Below, one piece after another: positions 23,777 to 33,567 of a stretch of 40,718 bases of DNA. Source of the stretch: Candidatus Gastranaerophilales bacterium. Lineage in GTDB: Bacteria > Cyanobacteriota > Vampirovibrionia > Gastranaerophilales > Gastranaerophilaceae. The position numbers and the translations under genes were made by a program. Every line of letters starts with the position of its first letter. The stretch's first letter is position 1. The notes below the pieces were generated by a model. That model was not told the origin of the DNA and made no database searches. It saw nothing but the letters and a program-made list of their open reading frames with translations. The stretch is from NCBI GenBank assembly GCA_944325095.1, contig CALUYV010000010.1, positions 1-40,718 of the forward strand, given 5' to 3'.

Positions 23777-26700
23777 CTTTTTTTCTTTCTTTAAGTTCAT
23801 TTATTTTATCTGATAAATTTACTTTAAGTTCTTCTATCATTACATAAAAAGCAGGAACAAGAAAAGTCCCGATAAATGCAACCGCAATCATTCCGCCAAA
23901 AACTGTCATACCGACGGAGTGTCTTGAAGCAGCACCTGCCCCATGTGCAAATACAAGCGGCAGCAGTCCCAGAATAAACGCAATATTTGTCATCATAACT
24001 GCACGAAATCTAAGTTTTGCGGCCTGCATTGCCGCATCTCTTACGGACAAACCTTCCTGATGTGCATCTTTAGCAAATTCAACAATAAGAATTGCCTGCT
24101 TTGTACTTAAACCGATTAACATAACAAGACCAATCTGGGAATATAAGTCCATTGAATATCCTGCCACATATTGAAAAACCAGTGCTCCCGCAAGAGATAC
24201 AGGGGTAACAAGAAGTACACTCACAGGCAGGAACCAGCTTTCATACAAGCCGACGAGAAACAGGAATATGAATACAAGCGACATTATCAAAATCGGAAGA
24301 ATTTGACCGCTTGACTGCTTTTCCTGCAAAGAAGAACCTGACCATGCAAACCCCATATTATCAGGCAAAACTTCTTCCGAAACCTCTTCCATCATCTGCA
24401 TCGCCCTGCCGGAACTTATACCTGATCTTGCGCTGCCGTTTATAGTAATTGCAGGATACATATTAAATCTGGTTCTTTTGTACGGCCCGACAATGCTTGA
24501 AGTTTTTACGACCGCAGTTAAAGGAACCATTTTCCCGTTTTTATTTTTAACATAAATTTTGTTAAGATCAGATAATTTTTCTCTGTACTGTGCATCCGCC
24601 TGTAGGAAAACACGATATACACGGCCGTATTTGTTAAAGTCATTTACATAAGTTTTTGCAAAATAAGATGCAATTGCATTATATACTTCACTGACTTCAA
24701 CATTCTGTGCCATTGTTTTATCAACATCGACATCAATCAGTAATTGAGGAAGGTTTGCGGTATAAGAACTGTATATCATTGTGAAATCAGGATTTTCTCT
24801 TGCTTTTGACATTAATTTAACCGCTTCATCATAAAAAGCGGAAGCCGACCTGTCTCCTTTATCAAGAAGCTGATATTCAAAACCGCCGAATATACCAAGA
24901 CCTGTAATTGCAGGCGGTGTAAATGTTGCAATTGTAGCATCCGGATAATTGGCTACCTGTTTTTTAATATTAGCCATAATTCCGTCAATGGATTCTTCTT
25001 TAGACTTTCTTTCATTCCACGGTTTGAGGTGCGACACAATAAACGCCGTATTTTCTCCGTCAAAACCGATTAAAGAAATTAAATCTTTTACCCCCGGTAT
25101 ATTTTTAAATTTACTTTCTATATCTTTTGCAACCTCATCGGTTCTTGATGCGGAAGAACCTTCCGGCAGCTGTATTTGCGTAAATATAGTACCTCTGTCC
25201 TCATCCGGCAAAAAACCGCGAGGAATAATCATAAACATAAATCCCGTCAGTGCAATAATTAATAGAAGAACAGAAACGGTTAATTTCCAGGAGTTAACAA
25301 AAACCCCCGTTCCTTCCAGATATTTATCCCGAACCCGGTTAAACCAATCATCAAATACCTGAATAAACTTGAAATCTGCTTTTCCTGTATCTTCCTTTAA
25401 TATCATTGAGCAAAGAGCAGGGGATAAAGTCAGAGCAACAAGAGTCGATAAGCCTATTGAAGAAGCAATACAAAGAGCAAACTGCCTGAACATACGGCCT
25501 GTAATACCGCCCATAAATGATACAGGAACAAATACAGCCATCAAAACAAGCGAAGTTGCAACAACGGCACCCAAAACCTCTTTCATTGTAAGTTCTGTTG
25601 CATCTTTCGGGGTCATTCCGTTTTGTATATGCCGCTGGGTATTTTCTAAAACTACAATCGCATCGTCAACAACCAGACCGACAGCAAGCACTAAACCAAA
25701 CAGTATAAGAAGGTTTATTGAAAAACCAAAAATATTCATAAATATAAATACGCCGATAAGAGATACAGGAATTGCCGCAAACGGAATAAAGGCAGCCCTT
25801 GCAGTACCCAAAAACATATAAGTTACAATAGAAACAAGCAATACGGCAAGAGCAACCGCCATTACAACTTCGTGTATTGATTCACGGACAAATTCGGTTT
25901 CATCGTGCTGGACTTTATACTCAATATCTTTAGGGAAAGTCTTGCTCAACTCTTTAAGTTTTGCACGGATTTTATTTGAAAGTTGAATAGCGTTCGCTTC
26001 CGGCATTTGCGAAACTGTAATAATAGCAGAATTCTCACCGCTTATTCTTGAAAAATATGAATAACTTTCCGCCCCGAGATCAACTCTGGCAACATCTTTT
26101 AACCTTACCTGCGCACCGTTCGGAAGTGATTTTATTATTATATTTTCAAATTCCTCGGCAGTTTTCAATCTTCCTTTTGTTCTCATGGTAAGTTTGATTA
26201 ACTGCTTATCTTTCATCGGTTCAACACCCAAATCTCCGGCAGGAGATTGAATATTTTGAGATTGAATAGCATTTGTCACCTCTGATGTTGACAAACCGTA
26301 GTTTGCCATTTTATCGGCGTTTAACCATATTCTCATAGCATAAGATTCAGAACCGAATACGCTGACATTACCGACACCTTTGATTCTGGCAATTTCATCT
26401 TTAATAAATATATCTGCGTAGTTTGCAATAAACAGGTTGTCATAAGTGTTATGCGGAGAATTAACGGATATCATAAGCAAACCCGGCCCGCCTGTTGATT
26501 TTTTGACTGAAAGCCCGTATCTTCGAACTTCCTCAGGCAATCTCGGAGTAACTAACTGCAGTTGGTTTTGAACATTCACAACAGACATATCAGGGTCTGT
26601 TCCTACATCAAAATATATTGTCAATTTGTATGAGCCGTTTTGAGAAGTTGAACTCATATAAATCATATTGTCAACACCGTTTAACTGCGCTTCGACAGGA

Positions 26701-26903
26701 GCAGCAATTGTTGATTCTATAACATCGGAACTTGCACCGGCATAAGTTGCCTGAACTACTACCTGCGGAGGAGTAATAGAAGGATACTCTTCCAGAGGCA
26801 ATACTTTTATCATAAGCATACCGGCAAGAAGTATTACCAGTGATATTACTATCGCCAGTTTTGGTCTTTTAATAAATAAATTTCCGTTATTATTTTCTGC
26901 CAT
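23769..26903 (-). CDS. RND efflux transporter, HAE-1 (AcrB-like) family
   Basis: 1044 residues, typical for AcrB/MexB. Inner-membrane trimeric proton/drug antiporter. N-terminal helix (FIKRPKLAIVISLVILLAGMLM), first porter loop, then the TM4 proton-relay aspartates in LVLAVGLVVDDAIVVLEN and the TM10 lysine in GLSTKQAILIVEFAKD. PGFLPDED-like RGFLPDEDRGTIFTQIQLPEGSS opens the second large periplasmic loop. All relay residues are present, so it should be active. GGGAA precedes the ATG. It lies 15 bases after the adaptor gene and overlaps the outer-membrane gene. Substrates unknown; multidrug export is typical. Confidence 0.93.
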   Translation of the reverse strand: MAENNNGNLFIKRPKLAIVISLVILLAGMLMIKVLPLEEYPSITPPQVVVQATYAGASSDVIESTIAAPVEAQLNGVDNMIYMSSTSQNGSYKLTIYFDVGTDPDMSVVNVQNQLQLVTPRLPEEVRRYGLSVKKSTGGPGLLMISVNSPHNTYDNLFIANYADIFIKDEIARIKGVGNVSVFGSESYAMRIWLNADKMANYGLSTSEVTNAIQSQNIQSPAGDLGVEPMKDKQLIKLTMRTKGRLKTAEEFENIIIKSLPNGAQVRLKDVARVDLGAESYSYFSRISGENSAIITVSQMPEANAIQLSNKIRAKLKELSKTFPKDIEYKVQHDETEFVRESIHEVVMAVALAVLLVSIVTYMFLGTARAAFIPFAAIPVSLIGVFIFMNIFGFSINLLILFGLVLAVGLVVDDAIVVLENTQRHIQNGMTPKDATELTMKEVLGAVVATSLVLMAVFVPVSFMGGITGRMFRQFALCIASSIGLSTLVALTLSPALCSMILKEDTGKADFKFIQVFDDWFNRVRDKYLEGTGVFVNSWKLTVSVLLLIIALTGFMFMIIPRGFLPDEDRGTIFTQIQLPEGSSASRTDEVAKDIESKFKNIPGVKDLISLIGFDGENTAFIVSHLKPWNERKSKEESIDGIMANIKKQVANYPDATIATFTPPAITGLGIFGGFEYQLLDKGDRSASAFYDEAVKLMSKARENPDFTMIYSSYTANLPQLLIDVDVDKTMAQNVEVSEVYNAIASYFAKTYVNDFNKYGRVYRVFLQADAQYREKLSDLNKIYVKNKNGKMVPLTAVVKTSSIVGPYKRTRFNMYPAITINGSARSGISSGRAMQMMEEVSEEVLPDNMGFAWSGSSLQEKQSSGQILPILIMSLVFIFLFLVGLYESWFLPVSVLLVTPVSLAGALVFQYVAGYSMDLYSQIGLVMLIGLSTKQAILIVEFAKDAHQEGLSVRDAAMQAAKLRFRAVMMTNIAFILGLLPLVFAHGAGAASRHSVGMTVFGGMIAVAFIGTFLVPAFYVMIEELKVNLSDKINELKERKKDV

Positions 26904-26918
26904 AGTATTTTCCCGATA

Positions 26919-28088
26919 TTAATCCTTCTTCTCCGAATAAAGAGCTTTATTTAACTTTGCCATTTCTTCTTTTGTGACAACTTTTACAGGAAGCCCCGGC
27001 ATAACCTTCAATATCCCGTCAACAATAATTTTATCACCAGGTTTAAGCCCGTTAGCGATAATCCAATTTTTGCCGGTTTGACCGTTAACTTTTATATATG
27101 TCAATTGAGGAAGCCCGTTTTCGTCAATTTTATAAACATATTTACCCTCCTGATTTTCCTGTACGGCAGTAACCGGAACAACAGGAACATTAGTTTTGTT
27201 ATTTGCAAATAATTTTATATTAACAAATTCACCGTTAAGAAGTCTGTTTTTCGGATTCTGGAAGGTTGCCCTCATAGTAACAGTACCTGTTGTATCATCA
27301 ACCTTGTTGTCTAAAAAATCTTGAACTCCGTCATATTCGTATTTTTCACCGTTCTGGAAATACAGTTCTGCTTTTCTTGTTTCATCAATAGAAGTATCCG
27401 ATTTTGTTAAGGCTATATATTCGCTTGAAGGAAGCGGAAATGTAACATAAATAGGATTTGTACTGTTTATTGTAGTAAGCGAACCCGATGTTGGAGTGAC
27501 ATAATTTCCGATTGTTACATCAATAATCCCGATACGACCGTCAACAGGGGCTTTTATTTTTGTATAACCAAGATTTCTGTTAGTATCTTTATAATTTGAT
27601 TGAGCCGCTTTTAACTGCGCCTGCAAAGCGTCACGATTTGCAAGAATTTCATCATAACGGGATTTTGCAATATAATCTTTTTTTACAAGTTCTTCCGCCC
27701 TTGCCAATTGTTTATTTGCATAATCTAACTGTGCTTTTATATTTTGAACCGTTGCACCTGCGACATTTGAGGCATTTTGAAATTCAGCAGGTTCAATTAA
27801 AAACAGAACATCTCCTTCCTTCACATAATCGCCTTCTTTAAAGTAACTTTTTTGCAGGTAGCCGGAAATTCTGGCAAGAATACTTACTTTGTATTTTGAT
27901 ACTATTCTGCCCGGTGCTTCAAAACTCTGAATGACATCTTTTTCTTTTACCGTATCCACAACAACGGCAGGAATTTGCTGGCCTCTTCCTCTGCTTGACA
28001 AGTATTTTGAATAAGCAAAACGGGCACCGATTGAAAGAATAATCCCTGCTAATATCAATAGAATTATAACTATCATTTTCGATTTCAT
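26919..28088 (-). CDS. periplasmic adaptor (membrane fusion) protein of the RND pump
   Basis: 389 residues. N-terminal membrane anchor (MIVIILLILAGIILSIGARF, no lipobox), lipoyl-like half-motifs (VSILARISGYLQKSYFKEGDYVKEGDVLFLIEP and YTKIKAPVDGRIGIIDVTIGNYV), an alpha-hairpin between them (AQLDYANKQLARAEELVKKDYIAKSRYDEILANRDALQAQL) and a C-terminal beta-barrel and membrane-proximal domain. It bridges the RND pump to the TolC-like channel. AAGGGAG precedes the ATG. First gene of the efflux operon; an imperfect palindrome lies just upstream and may control it. Confidence 0.9.
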   Translation of the reverse strand: MKSKMIVIILLILAGIILSIGARFAYSKYLSSRGRGQQIPAVVVDTVKEKDVIQSFEAPGRIVSKYKVSILARISGYLQKSYFKEGDYVKEGDVLFLIEPAEFQNASNVAGATVQNIKAQLDYANKQLARAEELVKKDYIAKSRYDEILANRDALQAQLKAAQSNYKDTNRNLGYTKIKAPVDGRIGIIDVTIGNYVTPTSGSLTTINSTNPIYVTFPLPSSEYIALTKSDTSIDETRKAELYFQNGEKYEYDGVQDFLDNKVDDTTGTVTMRATFQNPKNRLLNGEFVNIKLFANNKTNVPVVPVTAVQENQEGKYVYKIDENGLPQLTYIKVNGQTGKNWIIANGLKPGDKIIVDGILKVMPGLPVKVVTKEEMAKLNKALYSEKKD

Positions 28089-28120
28089 AATTATATCTCC
28101 CTTTGGGTCTGGGGTAAGCC

Positions 28121-28137
28121 CTAATCATTATCATTAG
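28121..28137. promoter_or_regulatory. imperfect palindrome upstream of the efflux operon
   Basis: CTAATCATTATCATTAG, seven of eight bases symmetric in each arm, 33 bases before the adaptor start. On the minus strand it contains TGATAATGATTA. It is a candidate operator for a repressor of the pump (TetR/MarR type), or a degenerate Fur-like site. No regulator gene is adjacent. Confidence 0.4.
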
Positions 28138-28163
28138 TATTATTATTAATAGTTTAATATAAA

Positions 28164-28760
28164 TTAGAAGCGTCTGTCAATCAGAAACTCATTTATAAAC
28201 TTGAGCATTTTATTCAAGGCTATGCTTCTGTGTGAAATGGTATTTTTAAGGGCTTCCGGCATTTGTGCTATTGTAATATCGTATCCTTCGGGAATAAATA
28301 CGGGATCATATCCGAAGCCGTTTGTACCTGACTGTTTTTTGGCAATTTTTCCATGGCATTCTCCAATTGTTTGTTTTAATATTTGACCTTTGTTATCTAC
28401 AAGAGTCATAGCACAAACAAATTTTGCCTTCCTATTAGCCGAATCGTTAATATTTTTCAACAGTTTATCAATCCGCTCCTGTGCAGTCGGGGCATATCTT
28501 GCGGAATATAATCCGGGGCCTCCGTTTAATGCTTCAACACAAAGTCCGGAGTCATCAGCCAGTGCAATACTGTTTGACAAAACTGCAGCTTCTTTTGCCT
28601 TTATGTATGAATTTTCTTCAAAAGTCTTTCCGTTTTCAACCGGATTAAAATTTTCCGAAGGCAATACAAAATCAATTCCGGAACCCTGCGCAATTTCGTT
28701 AATTTCTTTAAGTTTATGAGCATTGCCGGTTGCAAAAACAATTTTTATATTATTTTCCAT
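28164..28760 (-). CDS. rdgB: RdgB/HAM1-family dITP/XTP pyrophosphatase
   Basis: 198 residues from the ATG at 28760. Removes ITP, dITP and XTP from the nucleotide pool. Signature features: KIVFATGNAHKLKEI at the N-terminus, FEENSYIKAKEAA, ALADDSGLCVEALNGGPGLYSARYA, GFGYDPVFIPEG and a final ISHRSIALNKM. The ATG overlaps the end of uppS by 11 bases, which argues for this start over one 75 bases upstream inside uppS. Part of the ilvD-uppS-rdgB unit. Confidence 0.93.
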   Translation of the reverse strand: MENNIKIVFATGNAHKLKEINEIAQGSGIDFVLPSENFNPVENGKTFEENSYIKAKEAAVLSNSIALADDSGLCVEALNGGPGLYSARYAPTAQERIDKLLKNINDSANRKAKFVCAMTLVDNKGQILKQTIGECHGKIAKKQSGTNGFGYDPVFIPEGYDITIAQMPEALKNTISHRSIALNKMLKFINEFLIDRRF

Positions 28761-29463
28761 ATCTTCTTTGCCTCGTGTTAAATTCTTCAATACAATCCTT
28801 GAGCAGTTTTTTATCAAATTCCGGCCAGTAATCATTTTTAACTATGATTTCGGAATATGCTATCTGCCACAATAAATAGTTTGAAATTCGTTTTTCTCCG
28901 CCTGTTCTGATTAAAATATCAGGGTCAGGAATCCCTTTTGTATATAAATAATCAGAAATTAACTCCGGTGTTATTTGTTCAGGAACAATGTTATCCGAAA
29001 TTATGTTTTTCACTGCATTTACAATTTCATCTCTTGCCCCGTAATTAAGAGCTATCTGTAAAACGACACCTGTATTATTTTTTGTCATTTCTACTGCATT
29101 AGCAGTAACTTTCTGCAATTTTTCGGATAATCTTGTTAAATCACCTATGAAATGAATTTGTACACCTTCTTTATGCATTTCGTCAAGTTCATTTTTTAAT
29201 GTTACGGCGACCAAATCCATAAGAAAATCAACTTCTTCTTTTTTTCTGTTCCAGTTTTCAGTCGAAAACGCATACACGGTCAAATATTTTACTCCGAAAT
29301 CTTTACATGCGCGGAGAGTATTTTTTAGTGCTTCAACTCCCTTTTTATGCCCCATAGCAGACGGAAGATTTTTCTCCTTTGCCCAGCGTCTGTTGCCGTC
29401 CATTATAATTGCTATATGTTTTAAATTAGTTTCTTCTACTATTTTTTTTATATTACTGTCCAC
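28750..29463 (-). CDS. uppS: undecaprenyl diphosphate synthase (cis-prenyltransferase)
   Basis: 237 residues, starting at GTG with AAGGA 11 bases upstream. Condenses isopentenyl diphosphate onto farnesyl diphosphate to make the C55 lipid carrier for peptidoglycan and other polymers. Motifs: HIAIIMDGNRRWAKE (catalytic Asp), GHKKGVEALKNTL, YLTVYAFSTENW, LQIALNYGARDEIVNA, and PDPDILIRTGGEKRISNYLLWQIAYSE. No cdsA follows it here as often happens. It lies 13 bases after ilvD and overlaps rdgB. Confidence 0.95.
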   Translation of the reverse strand: MDSNIKKIVEETNLKHIAIIMDGNRRWAKEKNLPSAMGHKKGVEALKNTLRACKDFGVKYLTVYAFSTENWNRKKEEVDFLMDLVAVTLKNELDEMHKEGVQIHFIGDLTRLSEKLQKVTANAVEMTKNNTGVVLQIALNYGARDEIVNAVKNIISDNIVPEQITPELISDYLYTKGIPDPDILIRTGGEKRISNYLLWQIAYSEIIVKNDYWPEFDKKLLKDCIEEFNTRQRRYGK

Positions 29464-29476
29464 TTTAAAAATTCCT

Positions 29477-31135
29477 TTATAATACTATTGCACCGTGTGA
29501 AGCATCCTGAACATTTTTGGCATATTTTGCCAGATAACCCGATTTGCATTTTAATTCAAACGGTTCCAGGTTTGATTTTCTGATTTTAAGTTCTTCTTCC
29601 GGCACGAGCAAATTTATCTCCTGAGTATTGATATTTATTTGAATTTTATCGCCGTCTTTTATAAGTGCAATCACACCGCCTTCTGCGGCTTCAGGTACAA
29701 CATGACCGACACATATTCCTCTTGTTGCACCTGAGAACCTTCCGTCTGTAATAAGCGCACATTTTTTACCTAAACCTTTTCCTACAAGCAATGATGTCGG
29801 AGCAAGCATTTCCCTCATACCGGGGCCGCCTTTAGGGCCTTCATAACGAATTACAATAACATCACCTTCCTGTATTAAATCATTTTCAAGCGCATACATC
29901 GCATCTTCTTCGCTGTCAAAGGTTTTTGCATTGCCGCAAAATTCATAGCAATCCGAATCGACACCGGAGGTTTTTATTACACATCCGCCCTGCGCCAGAT
30001 TACCGTACAAAACAGACAGTCCGGCTTTTGTATATTTTGAATCTTTATAATACGGAATTATTGAAGTATCAATTTGAGCATTATCTGCAATTTCAAAAAT
30101 AGATTTTCCTGACAGAGTTTTAGTATCAGAAAGCAGATTTGCCGAAACTAGAGATTTGATAACGGCAGGAACTCCGCCGGCATAATGAAAATCAGCCATT
30201 GTAAGCGTTGATGACGGATTGATTTTAACTATTTGATGAACTCTTTTGCTCAACTCATCAAAATCCTTGAGTGAAATATCAATATTTCCGGCATTTGCTA
30301 TTGCAAGCGTATGCAAAAATGTATTTGTTGAACCGCCGAGTGCTAAATCTGCGGTAATCATATTTCGCATACTTTCTTTTGTGATAATTGCTGACGGTTT
30401 TATATTATTCTTTGCAAGTTCAACAATTTTCATGCCGGAATCAAATGCAATACGACGTTTTTGAGCCGAAACAGCACTTGAAGAAGCACAATAAGGCAGA
30501 CTCATACCAAGAAGTTCTGTTAAACAGGCAAGAGTATTTGCCGTGTACATTCCCTGACATGAACCGGCAGAAGGACATGAGGCTTCTTCCATGGCAAGTA
30601 GTTCTTCTTCTGAGATTTCACCTTTCCTGTATTGCCCGACAGCTTCAAAAGAACCCGTTACCATTGTTAATTTGTGATGCCCCTGACATTCTCCGTCAAG
30701 CATAGGGCCTGCAGTAACTATAATTGCCGGAATATCAATTCTCAATGCGGCAATAAGCATACCCGGTGTTATTTTATCGCAGTTTGAAAGCAGAACAAGC
30801 CCGTCAAGCTGGTGTGCTTCGGCAACTGTTTCAACACAATCGGCTATTAAATCACGGGATGGAAGAGAGTATCTCATTCCGCTGTGCCCCATTGCTATTC
30901 CGTCACACACGGCAGGAACTCCAAAAACAAAAGCCTGCCCTCCAGCCGAGTGTATTCCTTTTTCAATTTGTCTTTCCAGATCTCTCATTCCGATATGACC
31001 CGGAACCAAATCCGAAAAAGAACTCGCAATTCCGATAAACGGTGCATTCATATTACTTTTGCTTACACCGGCTGCCATTAATAAACCGCGGTGAGGAGTT
31101 CTTGATATCCCCTTTTTTATACTGTCACTTCGCAT
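29477..31135 (-). CDS. ilvD: dihydroxy-acid dehydratase
   Basis: 552 residues, the usual length. Iron-sulphur enzyme that dehydrates 2,3-dihydroxy acids to 2-oxo acids in valine, isoleucine and leucine synthesis. Cluster cysteines lie in [13 protein letters not shown] and [15 protein letters not shown]. Other marks are [50 protein letters not shown] and [21 protein letters not shown] lies 12 bases before the ATG. Other ilv/leu genes are absent, so it appears detached from its pathway and embedded between nagA and uppS. Confidence 0.96.
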   Translation of the reverse strand: MRSDSIKKGISRTPHRGLLMAAGVSKSNMNAPFIGIASSFSDLVPGHIGMRDLERQIEKGIHSAGGQAFVFGVPAVCDGIAMGHSGMRYSLPSRDLIADCVETVAEAHQLDGLVLLSNCDKITPGMLIAALRIDIPAIIVTAGPMLDGECQGHHKLTMVTGSFEAVGQYRKGEISEEELLAMEEASCPSAGSCQGMYTANTLACLTELLGMSLPYCASSSAVSAQKRRIAFDSGMKIVELAKNNIKPSAIITKESMRNMITADLALGGSTNTFLHTLAIANAGNIDISLKDFDELSKRVHQIVKINPSSTLTMADFHYAGGVPAVIKSLVSANLLSDTKTLSGKSIFEIADNAQIDTSIIPYYKDSKYTKAGLSVLYGNLAQGGCVIKTSGVDSDCYEFCGNAKTFDSEEDAMYALENDLIQEGDVIVIRYEGPKGGPGMREMLAPTSLLVGKGLGKKCALITDGRFSGATRGICVGHVVPEAAEGGVIALIKDGDKIQININTQEINLLVPEEELKIRKSNLEPFELKCKSGYLAKYAKNVQDASHGAIVL

Positions 31136-31160
31136 AACTTATTTTAATCCCTTCAAATGT

Positions 31161-31166
31161 ATTATA
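31161..31166 (-). promoter_or_regulatory. possible internal promoter for ilvD-uppS-rdgB
   Basis: Minus-strand TATAAT just beyond the nagA stop, predicting a leader of about 24 bases before the ilvD ATG. The -35 region is poor. The sequence is AT-rich, so a chance match is possible. Confidence 0.3.
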
Positions 31167-31168
31167 TA

Positions 31169-32077
31169 TCAAAAGGTTTTCATATTTATAATATTAAAAT
31201 CGTCATCCCATTCGATTTCGCCTTTAGGCTCAATATCGTGATAAATATACGGATTAAGTATAAATTGTTCAACAAATACACCTTTTTTGCCGAGCAACTT
31301 TACTATGTCCGTTAAAAGAGCAGTACTGCCTGCAAGAGTACCGTCTTTTGAAGCCGCATGCCTGCCGTCAAAATATATTTTTGAACCTGCAAAATCAAAT
31401 TCTCTGACAGAACTGTGAGTACAAGGCAGACAGTCAGAGATAAGAATAATTTTATTCATAGGCTTTGATTTGAACAACAAAGCCAGAGCATCATCCGATA
31501 CATGAACACCGTCAGCAATAATCTCAGTATAAAGATTGTCATTTATTAATGCGCTCAATGCGGTAGATTTCCCTCTATGGGTGACACCCGCCATTGCATT
31601 AAATATGTGGGTAACACCGTCACAGCCTGTTAACTCCCCGCCGGTGCAATGCCCTGCCTGAATTTTTATACCTTTTTCTTTTAAATAATCTAAAAGATCT
31701 TTATGAGCAAACTCCGGAGCAAGAGTAACTATTTTTATGAAATCATCTTCAACCTGTTTAAAATTCTCAACCGTCGGAGTCATAAAATATTTTGTATCGT
31801 GGATTCCTTTTTTAGCGGGATTAAGAAATATCCCTTCTAAATGAATACCCGCAATTTTTGCCATATCCTCTGTTTGTTTTGATGCTGCTGTTTTAATTAT
31901 TTGAATTTGTTGTTTTATATTCTCAACAGAATCAGTAACAAGGGTAGGAAAAATTGTACCGATACCTTCTTTTAGAATTTCTTTCGATAAATAAATTACA
32001 TCATCTACAGAAGCGGTATTAAAATTAACATTGTAGCCGCCATGAAAATGCTGTTCAATTAGTAAAGGTGTTTTCAT
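31169..32077 (-). CDS. nagA: N-acetylglucosamine-6-phosphate deacetylase-like amidohydrolase (short form)
   Basis: 302 residues against about 380 for typical NagA. It begins directly at the barrel (MKTPLLIEQHFHGGYNVNF, metal-site H10/H12) and lacks most of the flanking beta-sandwich domain. Active-site elements are kept: E81 in GIHLEGIFLN, H143 in QAGHC, H157 in THIFNAM, H192 in ADGVHV and the catalytic D215 in ISDCLP. It should deacetylate GlcNAc-6-phosphate in amino-sugar recycling. It starts two bases after murE, which fits a cell-wall recycling role. The short form lacks the usual C-terminal return of the sandwich as well. Confidence 0.85.
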   Translation of the reverse strand: MKTPLLIEQHFHGGYNVNFNTASVDDVIYLSKEILKEGIGTIFPTLVTDSVENIKQQIQIIKTAASKQTEDMAKIAGIHLEGIFLNPAKKGIHDTKYFMTPTVENFKQVEDDFIKIVTLAPEFAHKDLLDYLKEKGIKIQAGHCTGGELTGCDGVTHIFNAMAGVTHRGKSTALSALINDNLYTEIIADGVHVSDDALALLFKSKPMNKIILISDCLPCTHSSVREFDFAGSKIYFDGRHAASKDGTLAGSTALLTDIVKLLGKKGVFVEQFILNPYIYHDIEPKGEIEWDDDFNIINMKTF

Positions 32078-32079
32078 AA

Positions 32080-33555
32080 TTATATAACACTTCCTGCAAA
32101 TACTTTTCTTGCCTGTTCTCTGTCATCAAAATGAATAGTTTTGTCTTTCAAAATTTGATAATCTTCGTGTCCTTTACCTGCAAGGATAACAACATCATTA
32201 TTGTTTGCAATTGTTTTTAACAATGCAATTGCTTCTCCTCTGTCAGGTTCGACAACAACAATATCAGGATTTACCGATTTTAAACCGGCAAGAATATCTG
32301 TTATTATCTGCTGAGGATCTTCTGAACGGGGATTGTCGCTCGTTATAACAATTTTATCAGCAAGTTTTTGTGCAATGGCTCCCATTTTCGGACGTTTGGT
32401 AGCATCTCTATCACCGCCGCATCCAAACAAACATATCAACTTGCCGTCCGGCGGAGTAATTTCTCTGGCAGATTTCAAGACATTTTCCAAGCCGTCAGGA
32501 GTATGTGCATAATCAACTATTACAAGAGGCTTTTTGTTCACAACTTCAAATCTTCCGGCTACTCCGTGGACATTTTCCATTGCTTTCAATGCTATTTTAA
32601 TATCAATGTCCATTGCAACTGCAGCTGTTAATGCAGCCAAAACATTATACACACTAAACATACCGTTCATATGAAGGTTAACACTGTATGTTTCACCTTT
32701 GTACAGAAGTTTAAATTCTGCACCGTTGAGCGAAAACTTTATATCTTTTGCCATTAAATCAGCACTGTTTTTTACACCGTAAGTATATTTTCTTACACCT
32801 TCTGGTACAATTCCAATAAATCTGTCACCGTACTCATCATCTCTGTTTATAACCGCAAAAGTTCCTTCTGCAAGTCTTTCAAACAGGAGTGCTTTTGCTT
32901 TGAAATAATTTTCCATTGTAATATGGTAATCAAGATGATCCTGCGTAAGATTGGTAAACACAGCACCGTTAAAACGACAGCCGCCTACCCTGTTTTGTTC
33001 AAGTGCGTGCGAACTGACTTCCATTACAACATTATCAATTTTTTCAACATCTTTAATCATTCTCAATGTTGCCTGCAGTTCAGGAGCTTGAGGTGTTGTA
33101 TGTTTTGCATCACGATACTCGCCGTTTGAAGACAATTTATATCCGAGAGTACCTATCAAAGCACATCTTTGATGATTTTCTTCAAATATTTTTTGTATAA
33201 GATGAGTAACAGTGGTTTTCCCGTTAGTTCCGGTTATACCTATAAGGTTAATACCTTTTGACGGGCTTGAATAAAATCTGTCAGCAATATCAGCGATTTT
33301 ATGACGGGTAGAATCAACCTGAACCTGCGGAACTTTTACATCCGGAACCTTCCTTTCCACAAGCAGTGCCGCAGCACCGTTATCAATTGCCATTTGAGCA
33401 TATTCGTGTCCGTCTGTATGTTCTCCGACAAGACAAATAAAAATATCGCCTTTTTTTGTGGTTTTTGAATTATAAGAAATTCCGGAAATTTCAACATTCT
33501 TAAAATTTATAAGATCGTCATACTGCAGGTATTCAATTAATTCATCTAATTTCAT
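32080..33555 (-). CDS. murE: UDP-N-acetylmuramoyl-L-alanyl-D-glutamate-2,6-diaminopimelate ligase
   Basis: 491 residues. Adds the third residue of the peptidoglycan stem. N-terminal UDP-MurNAc domain (ISGISYNSKTTKKGDIFICLVG), ATP P-loop GITGTNGKTT (107-115), TTPQAPELQ, TNLTQDHLDYH, a YFKAKALLF stretch that carries the carbamylated Lys, and DNPR (407-410) followed by SEDP. DNPR is the selector for meso-diaminopimelate rather than lysine. AGGAG precedes the ATG, 12 bases after the PBP gene. Confidence 0.95.
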   Translation of the reverse strand: MKLDELIEYLQYDDLINFKNVEISGISYNSKTTKKGDIFICLVGEHTDGHEYAQMAIDNGAAALLVERKVPDVKVPQVQVDSTRHKIADIADRFYSSPSKGINLIGITGTNGKTTVTHLIQKIFEENHQRCALIGTLGYKLSSNGEYRDAKHTTPQAPELQATLRMIKDVEKIDNVVMEVSSHALEQNRVGGCRFNGAVFTNLTQDHLDYHITMENYFKAKALLFERLAEGTFAVINRDDEYGDRFIGIVPEGVRKYTYGVKNSADLMAKDIKFSLNGAEFKLLYKGETYSVNLHMNGMFSVYNVLAALTAAVAMDIDIKIALKAMENVHGVAGRFEVVNKKPLVIVDYAHTPDGLENVLKSAREITPPDGKLICLFGCGGDRDATKRPKMGAIAQKLADKIVITSDNPRSEDPQQIITDILAGLKSVNPDIVVVEPDRGEAIALLKTIANNNDVVILAGKGHEDYQILKDKTIHFDDREQARKVFAGSVI

Positions 33556-33567
33556 ATTATATATCTC

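Noticed and set aside
24949-25821. Plus-strand open frames of 137 and 150 codons
   Set aside because: Both are antisense to the RND transporter gene and lack ribosome-binding sites.
28121-28137. Definite Fur box
   Set aside because: Only one half matches the Fur consensus well. It is kept as a generic candidate operator.
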